From assembly GCF_001078595.1 (NCBI RefSeq), contig NZ_LFTY01000002.1, forward strand, positions 1,508,151-1,572,150: a DNA stretch of 64,000 nt, given 5' to 3'. This stretch comes from Candidatus Rhodobacter oscarellae. GTDB lineage: Bacteria > Pseudomonadota > Alphaproteobacteria > Rhodobacterales > Rhodobacteraceae. The notes under the pieces were generated by a model that did no database searches, was not told where the DNA came from, and saw only the letters and a list, made by a program, of their open reading frames with translations. The translations under genes were made by a program, and so were the position numbers. Position 1 is the first letter of the stretch, and each line of letters starts with the position of its first letter. Positions 33,860-43,718 of the stretch are shown one piece after another.

Positions 33860-34905
33860 TCTGCGCGCACCAGAACCTGCCCGGCGCGGTCGATCACCAC
33901 GACATCCACCCGGGTTTCCGCTCCTAGAAACGCCTCGACCCGCCCGCACGCCTCTTCTGCCGCCCATTGCGGGAAGGCCTCACCCGCGTGCTCATAGGCC
34001 TCCAGGGCCGTATTCGCGGCCCCGGCCGCGGTCCCGAACCGCGCTCCGAGATCGGCAAAGTCCACCTGGCTGCGCGACGAGTGCAGGTCCATCGCCCCTT
34101 GCGCCAGTTTGGTGATCTTGCCGATACCGCCACCAACAGTCAGCCGCGGCACAGGGTGCCTGCGCAGGTATTTCAGCATTCCGCCCGCGAAATCCCCCAT
34201 ATCCAGCATCGCGTGATCCGGCAGCCCGTAGAGCTCTTGCACCACGCGCTCGCTGGTGGCCCCGGTGCAGCCCGCCACATGCGGCGCACCCGCGGCGCGG
34301 GCCACGTCTATGCCGCGATGGATCGACGCGATCCAGGCCGCGCAGCTGAACGGGCGGACCACTCCAGTGGTGCCAAGGATCGACAGCCCGCCCGCGATGC
34401 CAAGCCGCGGGTTCCAGGTCTTGAGCGCGATCTCTGCGCCGCCTGGTATGCTGACCGTGACCTCTATATCCGCGCGTTTCCCGTGGGTTGCCGCGCATTC
34501 CTCAACCACTTGCTGGATCATCTGCCGCGGCACGGGGTTGATCGCCGGCTCCCCCGGCGGGATCGGCAGTCCGGGCTTGGTGACCGTTCCCACGCCCTCT
34601 CCGGCGCGGAACACCACACCGCCAGCCGACGCCGCAACCCGTGCGATCACCAGCGCGCCATGCGTCACGTCCGGGTCGTCACCCGCGTCCTTGGTGATGC
34701 CCGCCTCGGCCCAGCCGTCGCCCGCGTCCTGATGCGCCAGCGGGAAGACCGGCGTCTCGCCACGCGGCAGCGTGATCTGCACCTGCGCCGGGAACGCACC
34801 GCCCCACAGGCGCATCAGCGCGGCCTTCACGGCGGCGGTGGCGCAGGCGCCGGTCGTCCAGCCGCGGCGCAGATCTCCCTGGGGCTTTCTCATCGGCGGG
34901 ACCAT
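33856..34905 (-). CDS. cbiD: Cobalt-precorrin-5B C1-methyltransferase
   Basis: The 349-residue enzyme methylates C1 of the macrocycle in corrin synthesis. It starts LRRGWTTGACATAAVKAAL, the family signature, and contains PRLGIAGGLSILGTTGVVRPFS and LTVGGGIGKITKLAQGAMDLHSSRS. The start is taken as ATG 34905; ATG 34893 is also possible and neither has a strong ribosome-binding site. CbiD belongs to the anaerobic route, while aerobic organisms usually do this step with CobF. Its presence beside cobK suggests a hybrid pathway. It diverges from cobA across 85 bp, and I see no cobalamin riboswitch there. Confidence 0.95.
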   Translation of the reverse strand: MVPPMRKPQGDLRRGWTTGACATAAVKAALMRLWGGAFPAQVQITLPRGETPVFPLAHQDAGDGWAEAGITKDAGDDPDVTHGALVIARVAASAGGVVFRAGEGVGTVTKPGLPIPPGEPAINPVPRQMIQQVVEECAATHGKRADIEVTVSIPGGAEIALKTWNPRLGIAGGLSILGTTGVVRPFSCAAWIASIHRGIDVARAAGAPHVAGCTGATSERVVQELYGLPDHAMLDMGDFAGGMLKYLRRHPVPRLTVGGGIGKITKLAQGAMDLHSSRSQVDFADLGARFGTAAGAANTALEAYEHAGEAFPQWAAEEACGRVEAFLGAETRVDVVVIDRAGQVLVRAE

Positions 34906-34990
34906 AACCGCGATGATCCGCGCCGCCAATTGGCCATCTGCGGTCGCTTCCGCTCTTTTCGCGCGCGCGGCATGCGGGCATAAACACGCA

Positions 34991-35842
34991 ATGAACGACT
35001 CAATTGCCCTGCCCCCCAACGATTGGCCCGAGCTAAAGCCCGGCTGGGTCTGGCTGTGCGGCGCAGGCCCCGGCGACCCGGGCCTGCTGACCCTGCACGG
35101 GCTGAACGCGCTGCGCCAGGCGGATGTGATCGTCTTTGACGCGCTGGTGGGGGACGCGATTCTGGACTGGGCCCCGCAGGCCGAGCGGATCTACGCGGGC
35201 AAGCGCGGCGGCAAGCCTTCGCCAAAGCAGCGCGACATCTCGCTGCGCCTGGTGGAGCTGGCCCGCGCGGGCAAGCGCGTGCTGCGGCTGAAGGGCGGCG
35301 ATCCTTTCGTATTCGGGCGCGGCGGTGAGGAGGCGCAGACGCTGGTGCAACACGGCGTTCCGGTGCGCATCATCCCCGGCATCAGCGCCGGGATCGGCGG
35401 GCTGGCCTATGCGGGCATCCCCGTGACCCATCGCGACGTGAACCAATCGGTGACCTTCGTGACCGGGCACGACCAGACCGGAGAGGCGCCGCAGAACCTG
35501 GATTGGCAAGCGATCTCAAAGGGCTCCCAGGTGATCGTGATCTATATGGGCATGAAGCATATCGACCGCATCGTGTCGGAATTGATGGCAGCTGGTCGAC
35601 CCGGCTCAGAGCCCGTCGCCGTCGTCACGACGGCCACCACTACGGATCAACAGGTGCTAGAGACCACGCTGGAAGACGCCGCCCAGGACATTGCCGACAG
35701 CGATCTGGCCCCGCCGGCGATCATCTGCGTGGGGCGCTCTGTGCTGATGCGGCAGGTGTTGGACTGGCAGGCGCTCGCCGCGGGCGAGGCACCGCGCAAC
35801 CTTGACCCGCTGGGGCGCGGCAGACCCGCCGAGAGCGCCTAG
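34991..35842 (+). CDS. cobA: Uroporphyrinogen-III C-methyltransferase
   Basis: The 283-residue S-adenosylmethionine-dependent enzyme methylates uroporphyrinogen III at C2 and C7 to give precorrin-2, the branch point to cobalamin and siroheme. Motifs are WLCGAGPGDPGLLTL, DVIVFDALVG, AGKRGGKPSPKQ, LRLKGGDPFVFGRGGEEAQ, IPGISAGIGGLAYAGIPVTHRD and VVTTATTTDQQ. There is no fused siroheme-synthase domain, so it is the short CobA form. ATG 34991 follows a plausible start region, and the upstream extension overlaps cbiD. cobB starts six bases after its stop. Confidence 0.96.
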   Translation: MNDSIALPPNDWPELKPGWVWLCGAGPGDPGLLTLHGLNALRQADVIVFDALVGDAILDWAPQAERIYAGKRGGKPSPKQRDISLRLVELARAGKRVLRLKGGDPFVFGRGGEEAQTLVQHGVPVRIIPGISAGIGGLAYAGIPVTHRDVNQSVTFVTGHDQTGEAPQNLDWQAISKGSQVIVIYMGMKHIDRIVSELMAAGRPGSEPVAVVTTATTTDQQVLETTLEDAAQDIADSDLAPPAIICVGRSVLMRQVLDWQALAAGEAPRNLDPLGRGRPAESA

Positions 35843-35847
35843 CGCCC

Positions 35848-37122
35848 ATGCCCGGGCGCGGCCTGATTCTTGCGGCGGCAAGCTCTGGAGCGGGCAAGAC
35901 CACAGTCACATTGGGCCTCTTGCGCGCGCTGCGCCGCCAAGGCGTCGCTGTGAGAGGCGCCAAGTCCGGCCCGGACTATATCGACCCACGATTTCACGAG
36001 GCCGCGACCGGCCTGACCTGCATGAACTTAGACGCCTGGGCGATGACGCCGGAGCGGATCAAGTCCTTGGCCGCAGGCGACGGTCTGTTGATTGTGGAAG
36101 GCGCGATGGGCCTCTTTGACGGCGCGCCCCCGGATGGCCGCGGCGCGACGGCGGATCTGGCGCGCATCCTCGGCCTGCCGGTCGTGCTGGTGGTGGACGC
36201 GGCGCGCATGTCGCAATCCGTGGCGCCGCTGGTGGCGGGCTTTGCGGCGCATGACCCGCGGGTGCGCATCGCCGGTGTGATCCTGAACCGCGTGGGCAGC
36301 GACCGGCACGAGCGGATGCTGCGCGCCGCCCTTGCGCCGCTCGGATTGCCGGTTTTCGGCGTGTTGCGGCGCTCAAGTGACCTGGCGCTGCCGGACCGCC
36401 ACCTGGGCCTGGTCCAGGCCGAAGAACATCCGGCTCTAGAGGCCTTTCTCAACACCGCAGCCGATCATGTCGCGACCGGGGTCGACCTGGACGGGCTAGA
36501 GGGCTGCGCGATGCCGCTGCCCACGCCCAAAACCGCGCCTCCCGAGCCGTTATTTTCGCATGAAAGTGTTGCCGTGGCCCATGATCGGGCATTCGCCTTT
36601 CTCTACCCGCATCTTGTTGCCGACTGGCAAAAGGCGGGCACCCGGATCAAGTACTTCTCCCCCCTTGCCAATGAGCCCGTCCCCGAGGCCGATCTGGTAT
36701 ATCTGCCCGGCGGCTATCCCGAGCTGCACGCGGGCAGGCTTGCAAATGCCGAGCGCTTCTTGGGAAGCTTGAGGAGTGCCGCGCAAAATTCTGATATATA
36801 TGGGGAATGCGGCGGCTACATGGTGCTGGGAGAGGCACTTACCGACGCCGAGGGGAACAGCCATGAAATGGCCGGGCTCTTGGGTCTGCACACCAGCTTT
36901 GCCGCGCGCGAGCTGCATCTGGGCTACCGCAATCTGACGTCTCGCAGCGCCCATATGCCCGGCACGTTCGCCGCGCATGAATTCCACTACGCCACCACTC
37001 TAAGGGCGGACGGAGACCCGCTTTTTGAGGCCACAGATGCCGAGGGCCAGACCTTGCCGCCCATGGGGCTTGTTGCAGGGCGCGTCAGTGGATCATTCGC
37101 ACATGTGATTGTTCATCGCTGA
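35848..37122 (+). CDS. cobB: Cobyrinate / hydrogenobyrinate a,c-diamide synthase
   Basis: The 424-residue ATP- and glutamine-dependent enzyme amidates the a and c side chains of the corrin ring. It has an N-terminal dethiobiotin-synthetase-like ATPase domain (AAASSGAGKTTVTLGLLRAL, KSGPDYIDPRFH, VEGAMGLFDGAP). A C-terminal class I-like amidotransferase domain follows, with LVYLPGGYPELHAGRLA and GECGGYMVLGE carrying the active Cys. It follows cobA by five bases in one transcript and ends 39 bp before an MFS permease gene. Whether its substrate contains cobalt depends on which pathway the organism uses. Confidence 0.95.
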   Translation: MPGRGLILAAASSGAGKTTVTLGLLRALRRQGVAVRGAKSGPDYIDPRFHEAATGLTCMNLDAWAMTPERIKSLAAGDGLLIVEGAMGLFDGAPPDGRGATADLARILGLPVVLVVDAARMSQSVAPLVAGFAAHDPRVRIAGVILNRVGSDRHERMLRAALAPLGLPVFGVLRRSSDLALPDRHLGLVQAEEHPALEAFLNTAADHVATGVDLDGLEGCAMPLPTPKTAPPEPLFSHESVAVAHDRAFAFLYPHLVADWQKAGTRIKYFSPLANEPVPEADLVYLPGGYPELHAGRLANAERFLGSLRSAAQNSDIYGECGGYMVLGEALTDAEGNSHEMAGLLGLHTSFAARELHLGYRNLTSRSAHMPGTFAAHEFHYATTLRADGDPLFEATDAEGQTLPPMGLVAGRVSGSFAHVIVHR

Positions 37123-37161
37123 GGCTTCCCTTCCCCGCCGTCACCCGATAAGTGCCTCGCC

Positions 37162-38382
37162 ATGACCGACGCGACCCTTCCCCAAGCCGACGACCGCCGC
37201 GCACGCCGCAACGTGGTTGTTCTCGTGATCCTCAGCGCCGTGATGAGCGCTCAGATGCCGATGCTGTTCATTATAGCCGGCTTGGCGGGGCAGTCGCTGT
37301 CCAGCAACATCTGTTTTGCCACTTTGCCGATCTCGATGATCGTGCTGGGTTCGATGCTGTCTGCAACGCCCATGTCCGCGATCATGCAGCGCTATGGCCG
37401 CCGCGCGGGGTTCTTTCTGGGCGGGGTCGCAGGCGCGTCGGGCGGATTGATCGGCGCCTATGCGCTGTCGGAAAGCAGCTTTGGCCTGCTGCTGCTCGGC
37501 TCGCTGATCACCGGCACCTATATGAGCGCGCAGGGTTTTTTCCGTTTCGCCGCCGCGGACACCGCGTCCGAATCGTTCCGCCCAAAGGCGATCTCCTACG
37601 TGATGGCAGGGGGGCTGATCGCGGCGGTGCTGGGGCCGCAACTGGCGAAAGTGACAGAGAACACCTTCGCCGTGCCATTCCTGGGCACCTATCTGGCGGT
37701 GATCGGGGTCAATATTCTGGGCGCGTTGGTGATCCCGTTCCTGGATATCCCACGCCCGCCCCGCGCCGAAGCAGGCGCGCCGCGCGGCCGCACGCGCTGG
37801 GAGCTTCTGACCACGCCCAAGATCGCCGTCGCGATCATCTGTGCCATGGTCTCTTATGCGCTGATGAACCTGGTGATGACCTCTACTCCGCTGGCCGTGG
37901 TGGGCTGTGGCTTTGTGGGCGGCGAGAAGAACGACATCGTGATGAGCCACGTGCTGGGCATGTTCGCGCCCAGCTTCTTTACCGGGCATCTGATTGCGCG
38001 CTTCGGTGCCGAGAGGATTGTCGCGACGGGCCTGGTTCTGCTCGCCATGGCGGGTGGTACAGCACTTGCCGGGGTGGAGCTTTTGAACTTCTTCGGGGCA
38101 CTGATCCTGTTGGGGCTGGGCTGGAACTTCGGCTTCATTGGGGCCACGGCCATGCTGGCCTCGGCGCACACGGTCGAAGAGCGCGGGCGCGTTCAGGGCC
38201 TCAATGACATGCTGGTCTTTGGCTGCGTGACAGTGGCGTCGCTGGCCTCGGGCGGGTTGATGAACTGCGCGGGCGCCGATCCGGTGGCCGGCTGGACCGC
38301 GGTGAACCTGGCGATGGGACCGTTCCTGCTGCTGGCTGGCGCGGCGCTGACCTGGTTCGTGATGCGTCCAAAGCCGGTTTGA
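37162..38382 (+). CDS. Major facilitator superfamily permease
   Basis: The 406-residue inner-membrane protein has about 12 hydrophobic helices in two halves joined by a cytoplasmic loop with PRPPRAEAGAPRGRTRWEL. The first loop carries a MSAIMQRYGRRAGFFLGG segment, equivalent to the motif A of MFS transporters. No substrate signature is recognisable; single-component drug or metabolite exporters of this size are common. It starts 39 bp after cobB and may be cotranscribed, which would allow a role with corrinoids or their precursors, but this is speculative. Repeat element B follows its stop codon. Confidence 0.88.
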   Translation: MTDATLPQADDRRARRNVVVLVILSAVMSAQMPMLFIIAGLAGQSLSSNICFATLPISMIVLGSMLSATPMSAIMQRYGRRAGFFLGGVAGASGGLIGAYALSESSFGLLLLGSLITGTYMSAQGFFRFAAADTASESFRPKAISYVMAGGLIAAVLGPQLAKVTENTFAVPFLGTYLAVIGVNILGALVIPFLDIPRPPRAEAGAPRGRTRWELLTTPKIAVAIICAMVSYALMNLVMTSTPLAVVGCGFVGGEKNDIVMSHVLGMFAPSFFTGHLIARFGAERIVATGLVLLAMAGGTALAGVELLNFFGALILLGLGWNFGFIGATAMLASAHTVEERGRVQGLNDMLVFGCVTVASLASGGLMNCAGADPVAGWTAVNLAMGPFLLLAGAALTWFVMRPKPV

Positions 38383-38394
38383 GCCAAGATTTTA

Positions 38395-38590
38395 GGGCCC
38401 CCAGCGGACCTTGGCGTGACACAATTTTCTTGCAAGAAAATTGCGAAACTCTTGAAAGAGTTTCATTCCCGCGACCCCAATTGATCCTGTAACAGCGCCC
38501 TCTCGCCGGTTTGCGGGCCCAACTTTCCTTGCAAGGAAAGTGCAAATCTCTTGCAAGAGATTTGCGTCACGCAAAGGTCCACCCCAGGCC
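38395..38590. repeat. Palindrome-array element, copy B (inverted relative to copy A)
   Basis: A 196-bp element with the same four palindromes as copy A in reverse order: 38422-38443, 38445-38464, 38522-38541 and 38543-38564, each centred on CTT-NN-AAG. Its ends form imperfect terminal repeats around GGACCTTTGCGTGACGCAA. It lies between the convergent MFS and squalene/phytoene-synthase-like genes. Differences from copy A fall mostly between the palindromes, while the palindromes themselves differ only in the central doublet or at an arm end. Confidence 0.85.
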
Positions 38591-38606
38591 AACAACACGC
38601 CGGAAC

Positions 38607-39353
38607 CTAGCCAACAAGGCTTCGCCAAATCAGGCCCCACCGCCGCGCGAATTCCGACTGCACCAACCCTCCGCTCGCAACCAAGTCCGGGCGCCGTTCG
38701 GCCATCCTCAAAATCGGTCGCGCGCGCCAACTTGCTAGCAGGGCGGCGCGCGCGGCGGGATCTGGCCGGGGCCCGGACAGCAAGGCAAGCCCCTCGCGCG
38801 CCAAAGCGGCCACTGCCTCGGGCCTGCCGTCGACCAAAGGCACCCGCCCGCGCGCCTCAAGTTCGGGGATTGCCTGGAACCAATTCGCAAGCCCCGCCGC
38901 CCGAGCGATCGCTCGCACGCGCGCCTCGCCTTCTGTGGCGCCCAGTGCGCGCGCGCAGGCCCAAGCGAGCCCGCCGCTGGTCGCGTCCAGATGCTCCCAA
39001 AAATGTGCCACATCTTCGAATGGGTCGCGGTAGATGTCCCAGCGGCGCGCCTGGACCAGCCTGTCCAGGATCGCGGCGCCCTCGGCGTCCAGGACCTCGG
39101 CCAGCGGCGTGGTGACCTCGTGGTTACGCACCGTTGAGCCCGTCCGGACCTCCTCCAGCGCGTCGCGCCACCATTGCAGCCGCATCTCCGCGATCATCGG
39201 CTCGGCGGTCACCCAGGGCGCGCGCGCCACCTCGATGTTGAAGGCATAGAGCGGAAGCAAAACCCGCCGCGCCGCGACCGGCGCGGCCATCGTCGCAAGG
39301 AAGCGGTCCGGGTCGCCGCGCCGCACGATCTCGGCGCATTGATCCAGGCTCAT
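38607..39353 (-). CDS. Squalene/phytoene synthase-family protein
   Basis: The 248-residue helical protein belongs to the trans-isoprenyl head-to-head synthase superfamily. It has DPDRFLATMAAPVAARRVLLPLYAFNIEVAR at the N-terminus, MRLQWWRDALEEV, and a late AIARAAGLANWFQAIP helix. The catalytic DxxxD pairs of true phytoene synthases are not clearly preserved (first region is AFNIEVAR rather than DDIVD). It is therefore closer to the NDUFAF6-like branch, which is linked to respiratory complex I assembly in mitochondria. Its ATG overlaps the stop of the methyltransferase frame upstream (ATGA), giving an operon with cimA. Confidence 0.8.
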   Translation of the reverse strand: MSLDQCAEIVRRGDPDRFLATMAAPVAARRVLLPLYAFNIEVARAPWVTAEPMIAEMRLQWWRDALEEVRTGSTVRNHEVTTPLAEVLDAEGAAILDRLVQARRWDIYRDPFEDVAHFWEHLDATSGGLAWACARALGATEGEARVRAIARAAGLANWFQAIPELEARGRVPLVDGRPEAVAALAREGLALLSGPRPDPAARAALLASWRARPILRMAERRPDLVASGGLVQSEFARRWGLIWRSLVG

Positions 39354-40055
39354 GCGGGGCGCACCACGCTCAGTAAGTAGCCCGTCTCATGGGAATGGGC
39401 GCGCCAAAGCGCCGCCTCTCGCTCCGCCTCGTCGAGCACCGCTGCCAGTTCCTCACTCGCCCCTGGACGCAACAGCGCGATGCGCGCGTCTATGGGGTCG
39501 TAATAGGCCTCCCAGGCTTGATCCGAGACCCGTCGCGTGGCCACGGTCTCATAGCCCGCCGCGGCGACGCGGTCAGCGATGTCCTTCGCAGTCGACACCG
39601 GGTCGCTGCCCCAGAACGCGCGCGCCCTGGCTCGGCGCATCCGTGAAAAAGCATGGCTCAGAGAAGGCCACATGACCGCCCTTGGCAAGCGCGTAGCGCC
39701 ACGCGCCCAAAGCCTTCTCGATGCCGATGAAATAGACGGCCCCTGCGCACCAGATCAGATCGAACGGGCCCTTGAGTTTGTCCATCTTGCCCACATAGGG
39801 CACCACGCGCTTGTCGGCCCCGACGCGCATGTTCAGCTCTTCGATGAAGGGCTTATGCGCGTCCACCGCGGTCACCTTGCCCTCTGGCGCGGCCTGCAGC
39901 AGCGCGGGGATATCCGCCCCAGGCCCGCAGGCGACGTCGCAGATACGCGCGTCCCGCCCCAGCCCGGCCATCTCGGCCGCCCAGGCCACATCCGCGGCCT
40001 CGCCCGGACCCTCGCGGATGAGACCCTGATGCAGCGTGAAGAAGGCAGATGTCAT
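39350..40055 (-). pseudogene. Class I SAM-dependent methyltransferase with a frameshift
   Basis: The N-terminal part (start 40055) carries ICDVACGPGADIPALL, the S-adenosylmethionine-binding turn, and DLIWCAGAVYFIGIEKAL, then GGHVAFSEPCFFTDAPSQ. The reading then shifts. The continuation is found in another frame from about 39640 down to 39350 (ARAFWGSDPVSTAKDIADRVAAAGYE...) and ends with ATGA overlap to the next gene. A one-base change at the CCC run 39625-39627 would join both parts into one protein of about 235 residues. It is either a recent pseudogene or a sequencing error. The start overlaps the cimA stop, so the operon structure is intact. Confidence 0.8.
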
Positions 40056-41668
40056 GCGGGTACCGCCCCGTCTCGGATCAGCTTCCAGTTTATCGCATCC
40101 AACAGTGCTTCGAACGAGGCGTCAACGATATTCGGGCTGACCCCCACGGTGGACCAGCGGCGCCCCTGCGCGTCCTCGCTGTCGATGATCACGCGGGTGA
40201 CGGCCTCGGTGCCGCCCTGGGTGATGCGCACCTTGAAATCCACCAGGCGCAGGTCATCAATCGCGGCCTGGTAGGGCCCAAGGTCCTTTGAGAGCGCCTT
40301 GGACAGGGCGTTCACCGGCCCGCGGTCATGGCCGGTCTCGTCGATGCTCTCGCTGGCCGAGATCTTGCGCTGGCCGCCCAGGTTCACCACCACCACCGCC
40401 TCGGAGTGGCTGCCATTGCCGTTCTGGCCGCGCGTCACCGTCACGGAATAGCGCTGCACGTCGAAGAATTTCGGGCTAAGCCCCAGCTCATCGCGCGCCA
40501 GCAGCTCGAACGAGGCCTGCGCGGTGTCATAGCTATAGCCCTGCCCCTCGCGCTCCTTGATGCGGTCCAGGATGCGGCCCAGCGCCGGGTCGCCCTTTGC
40601 GACCTCCAGCCCCATATCCCCCAGCCGCTTGATCAGGTTCGACTGCCCGGCCTGGTTCGACATCGGCACGATGCGCGTGTTTCCGACCACGGCGGGGTCG
40701 ATATGCTCGTAGGTGGTGGGGTCCTTGAGGATCGCCGAGGCGTGCAGCCCCGCCTTATGCGCAAAGGCGCTGGCGCCCACATAGGGCGCGGATTTGTTGG
40801 GCACGCGGTTGAGGATATCATCCAAGAGACGGCTCGCACGGGTCAGCTCGGCCAACTTCTCGGGCGCCACACCGGTCTCAAAGCGCGAAGCATAGGGCTC
40901 CTTGAGCAGCAGCGTGGGGATCAGCGTGGTCAGATTGGCGTTGCCGCAGCGCTCGCCCAGCCCGTTCAGGGTGCCCTGGATCTGGCGCGCGCCGGCATCC
41001 ACCGCCGCCAGGGTGTTGGCCACCCCGTGCCCGGTGTCGTCATGGGTGTGGATGGCCAGGCGGTCGCCCGCGATGCCGCTGGCGATCACCGCTTTGACGA
41101 TCTCGGTCACCTCATAGGGCAAGGTGCCACCATTCGTGTCGCACAAGACCACCCAGCGGCAGCCCGCATCATAGGCCGCGTGCAGGCATTCCAGTGCGTA
41201 ATCGGGGTTCGCCTTATAGCCGTCAAAGAAATGCTCGGCGTCATAGAGCGCCTCACGCCCCTGATCGACGATATGTTTGAAGCTGGCCGAGAGGTTCTCG
41301 ACATTCTCCGCCAGCGGGATGCCAAGCGCGGTCCTGACATGGAAGTCATGGCTCTTGCCCACCAGGCACACGCTTTCTGTGCCCGCGTTCAGCACCGCCG
41401 CCAGCACGTCGTCATTGGCCGCCGAGCGCCCCGAGCGCTTGGTCATGCCGAAGGCGGTGAAGCGCGCACGGGTCTTTGGGGCGGCGTCAAAGAACGCGCT
41501 GTCGGTGGGGTTGGCGCCGGGCCAGCCGCCCTCGATGTAATCCAGCCCCAGAGCGTCCAGCGTCTCGGTGATCAGCACCTTATCGGCGGTCGAGAATTGC
41601 ACGCCCTGGGTCTGCTGCCCGTCGCGCAGGGTGGTATCAAAAAGCGACAGCCTCTCTTTGCTGGTCAT
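40052..41668 (-). CDS. cimA: (R)-citramalate synthase
   Basis: The 538-residue enzyme condenses pyruvate and acetyl-CoA to citramalate in the threonine-independent route to isoleucine. The N-terminal TIM barrel has LFDTTLRDGQQTQGVQFS with the metal-binding Asp, YIEGGWPGANPTD typical of CimA, the metal-ligand HTHDDTGHGVANTLAAV, and IQGTLNGLGERCGNANL. The C-terminal regulatory domain (EAVVVVNLGGQRKISASESIDE...) allows feedback by isoleucine. The upstream extension of the frame lies in the gap behind cysS and is rejected; ATG 41668 directly precedes the conserved start. It heads a run with the methyltransferase and squalene-synthase-like genes. Confidence 0.94.
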   Translation of the reverse strand: MTSKERLSLFDTTLRDGQQTQGVQFSTADKVLITETLDALGLDYIEGGWPGANPTDSAFFDAAPKTRARFTAFGMTKRSGRSAANDDVLAAVLNAGTESVCLVGKSHDFHVRTALGIPLAENVENLSASFKHIVDQGREALYDAEHFFDGYKANPDYALECLHAAYDAGCRWVVLCDTNGGTLPYEVTEIVKAVIASGIAGDRLAIHTHDDTGHGVANTLAAVDAGARQIQGTLNGLGERCGNANLTTLIPTLLLKEPYASRFETGVAPEKLAELTRASRLLDDILNRVPNKSAPYVGASAFAHKAGLHASAILKDPTTYEHIDPAVVGNTRIVPMSNQAGQSNLIKRLGDMGLEVAKGDPALGRILDRIKEREGQGYSYDTAQASFELLARDELGLSPKFFDVQRYSVTVTRGQNGNGSHSEAVVVVNLGGQRKISASESIDETGHDRGPVNALSKALSKDLGPYQAAIDDLRLVDFKVRITQGGTEAVTRVIIDSEDAQGRRWSTVGVSPNIVDASFEALLDAINWKLIRDGAVPA

Positions 41669-41717
41669 GACCGTCCCTCTTCTCTGGTTTTCAAATATCC
41701 CGGGGGGCCCGCAGGGC

Positions 41718-41732
41718 GGGGGCAGAGCCCCC
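41718..41732. other. GC hairpin between cysS and cimA
   Basis: GGGGGC-AGA-GCCCCC forms a 6-bp stem with a 3-base loop in the 91-bp gap after cysS. A second C/G-rich run (cccggggggcccg, 41698-41710) lies beside it. There is no U-tract. Similar GGGGGCAGAGCCCCC strings are, as I recall, scattered in Rhodobacteraceae genomes, so this may be a repeat family member. Confidence 0.4.
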
Positions 41733-41759
41733 TCCGACCGCGCGCCTGGATGCGCACAC

Positions 41760-43142
<1,383 letters not shown>

Positions 43143-43718
43143 CCCTGGTCTCTTTCGGCACGCGGCATCCTCCGGCGCGGGCTTAGTGACTTTCGAGATG
43201 TTTTGAAACGTGAAAGACCGACCCGCGAGGCTATCTCAGCGGATAATGCAGCAAATGATGGCGGTGTTGGTCTTCATGAGGGGACGTATAAGCCGGGCAG
43301 AGCCCTTTGCCAAGGGGGGAGCGCAGCGGAGTTGCGCCGCGGAGCGCTTGGAACCAGAGATTGACGCAGACCGGGTTGCGCCACGGCAATCATCGCCCGC
43401 GAGCATCAGGCGGCGGTTGAACCCTCCGGCGGGGGCCGGGTTACAGACCACCAGAGCTCGCGCATAGATTCCCATGCGCGCGGCACCACCACCCCTCGGG
43501 GAGGAATTGCGTCGGCAAACCCAGCCAAACCAATCTCTCGTCGAAATTTACTTGACGTGCGGTGGCGACGGATGCCACGTTCGCCCCAGAGTAAGTGAGT
43601 GCATAAGACTCACAGCGTAGAGGGTGTGTGTTCAACAAAACATATCAAGGTCTTAATCTGGCTGTTTGGCCACACAGGAAAATTTAACCAAACAGCGTTA
43701 ACCATAAGGGAAAGTATC
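43143..43718. other. 576-bp region without a convincing gene
   Basis: Short open frames occur on both strands (for example minus 43475-43236, 79 codons) but have no good ribosome-binding site or recognisable protein. I found no tRNA, tmRNA or 6S-like structure by eye. The last 120 bp become AT-richer and probably hold the promoter of the tail-collar gene. GACGTGCGGTGGCGA around 43552 can form a small hairpin with GCCACGTTC. The stretch marks the boundary between the housekeeping genes and the accessory island. Confidence 0.4.
43684..43705 (+). promoter_or_regulatory. Candidate CtrA-type site upstream of the tail-collar gene
   Basis: TTAACC (43684-43689) and TTAACCAT (43698-43705) are direct repeats 14 bases apart, ending 13 bases before the ATG of the collar gene. 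TTAACCAT is a known CtrA half-site form in alphaproteobacteria, but the spacing does not fit the TTAA-N7-TTAA full site. The call is tentative. Confidence 0.3.

Noticed and set aside
34906-34990. Cobalamin riboswitch between cbiD and cobA
   Set aside because: The 85-bp gap is too short for the usual aptamer, and I saw no B12-box-like sequence.
43236-43475. 79-codon minus-strand frame between cysS and the collar gene
   Set aside because: It has no clear ribosome-binding site or recognisable domain, and overlapping frames on the other strand are equally open, so it is not claimed as a gene.
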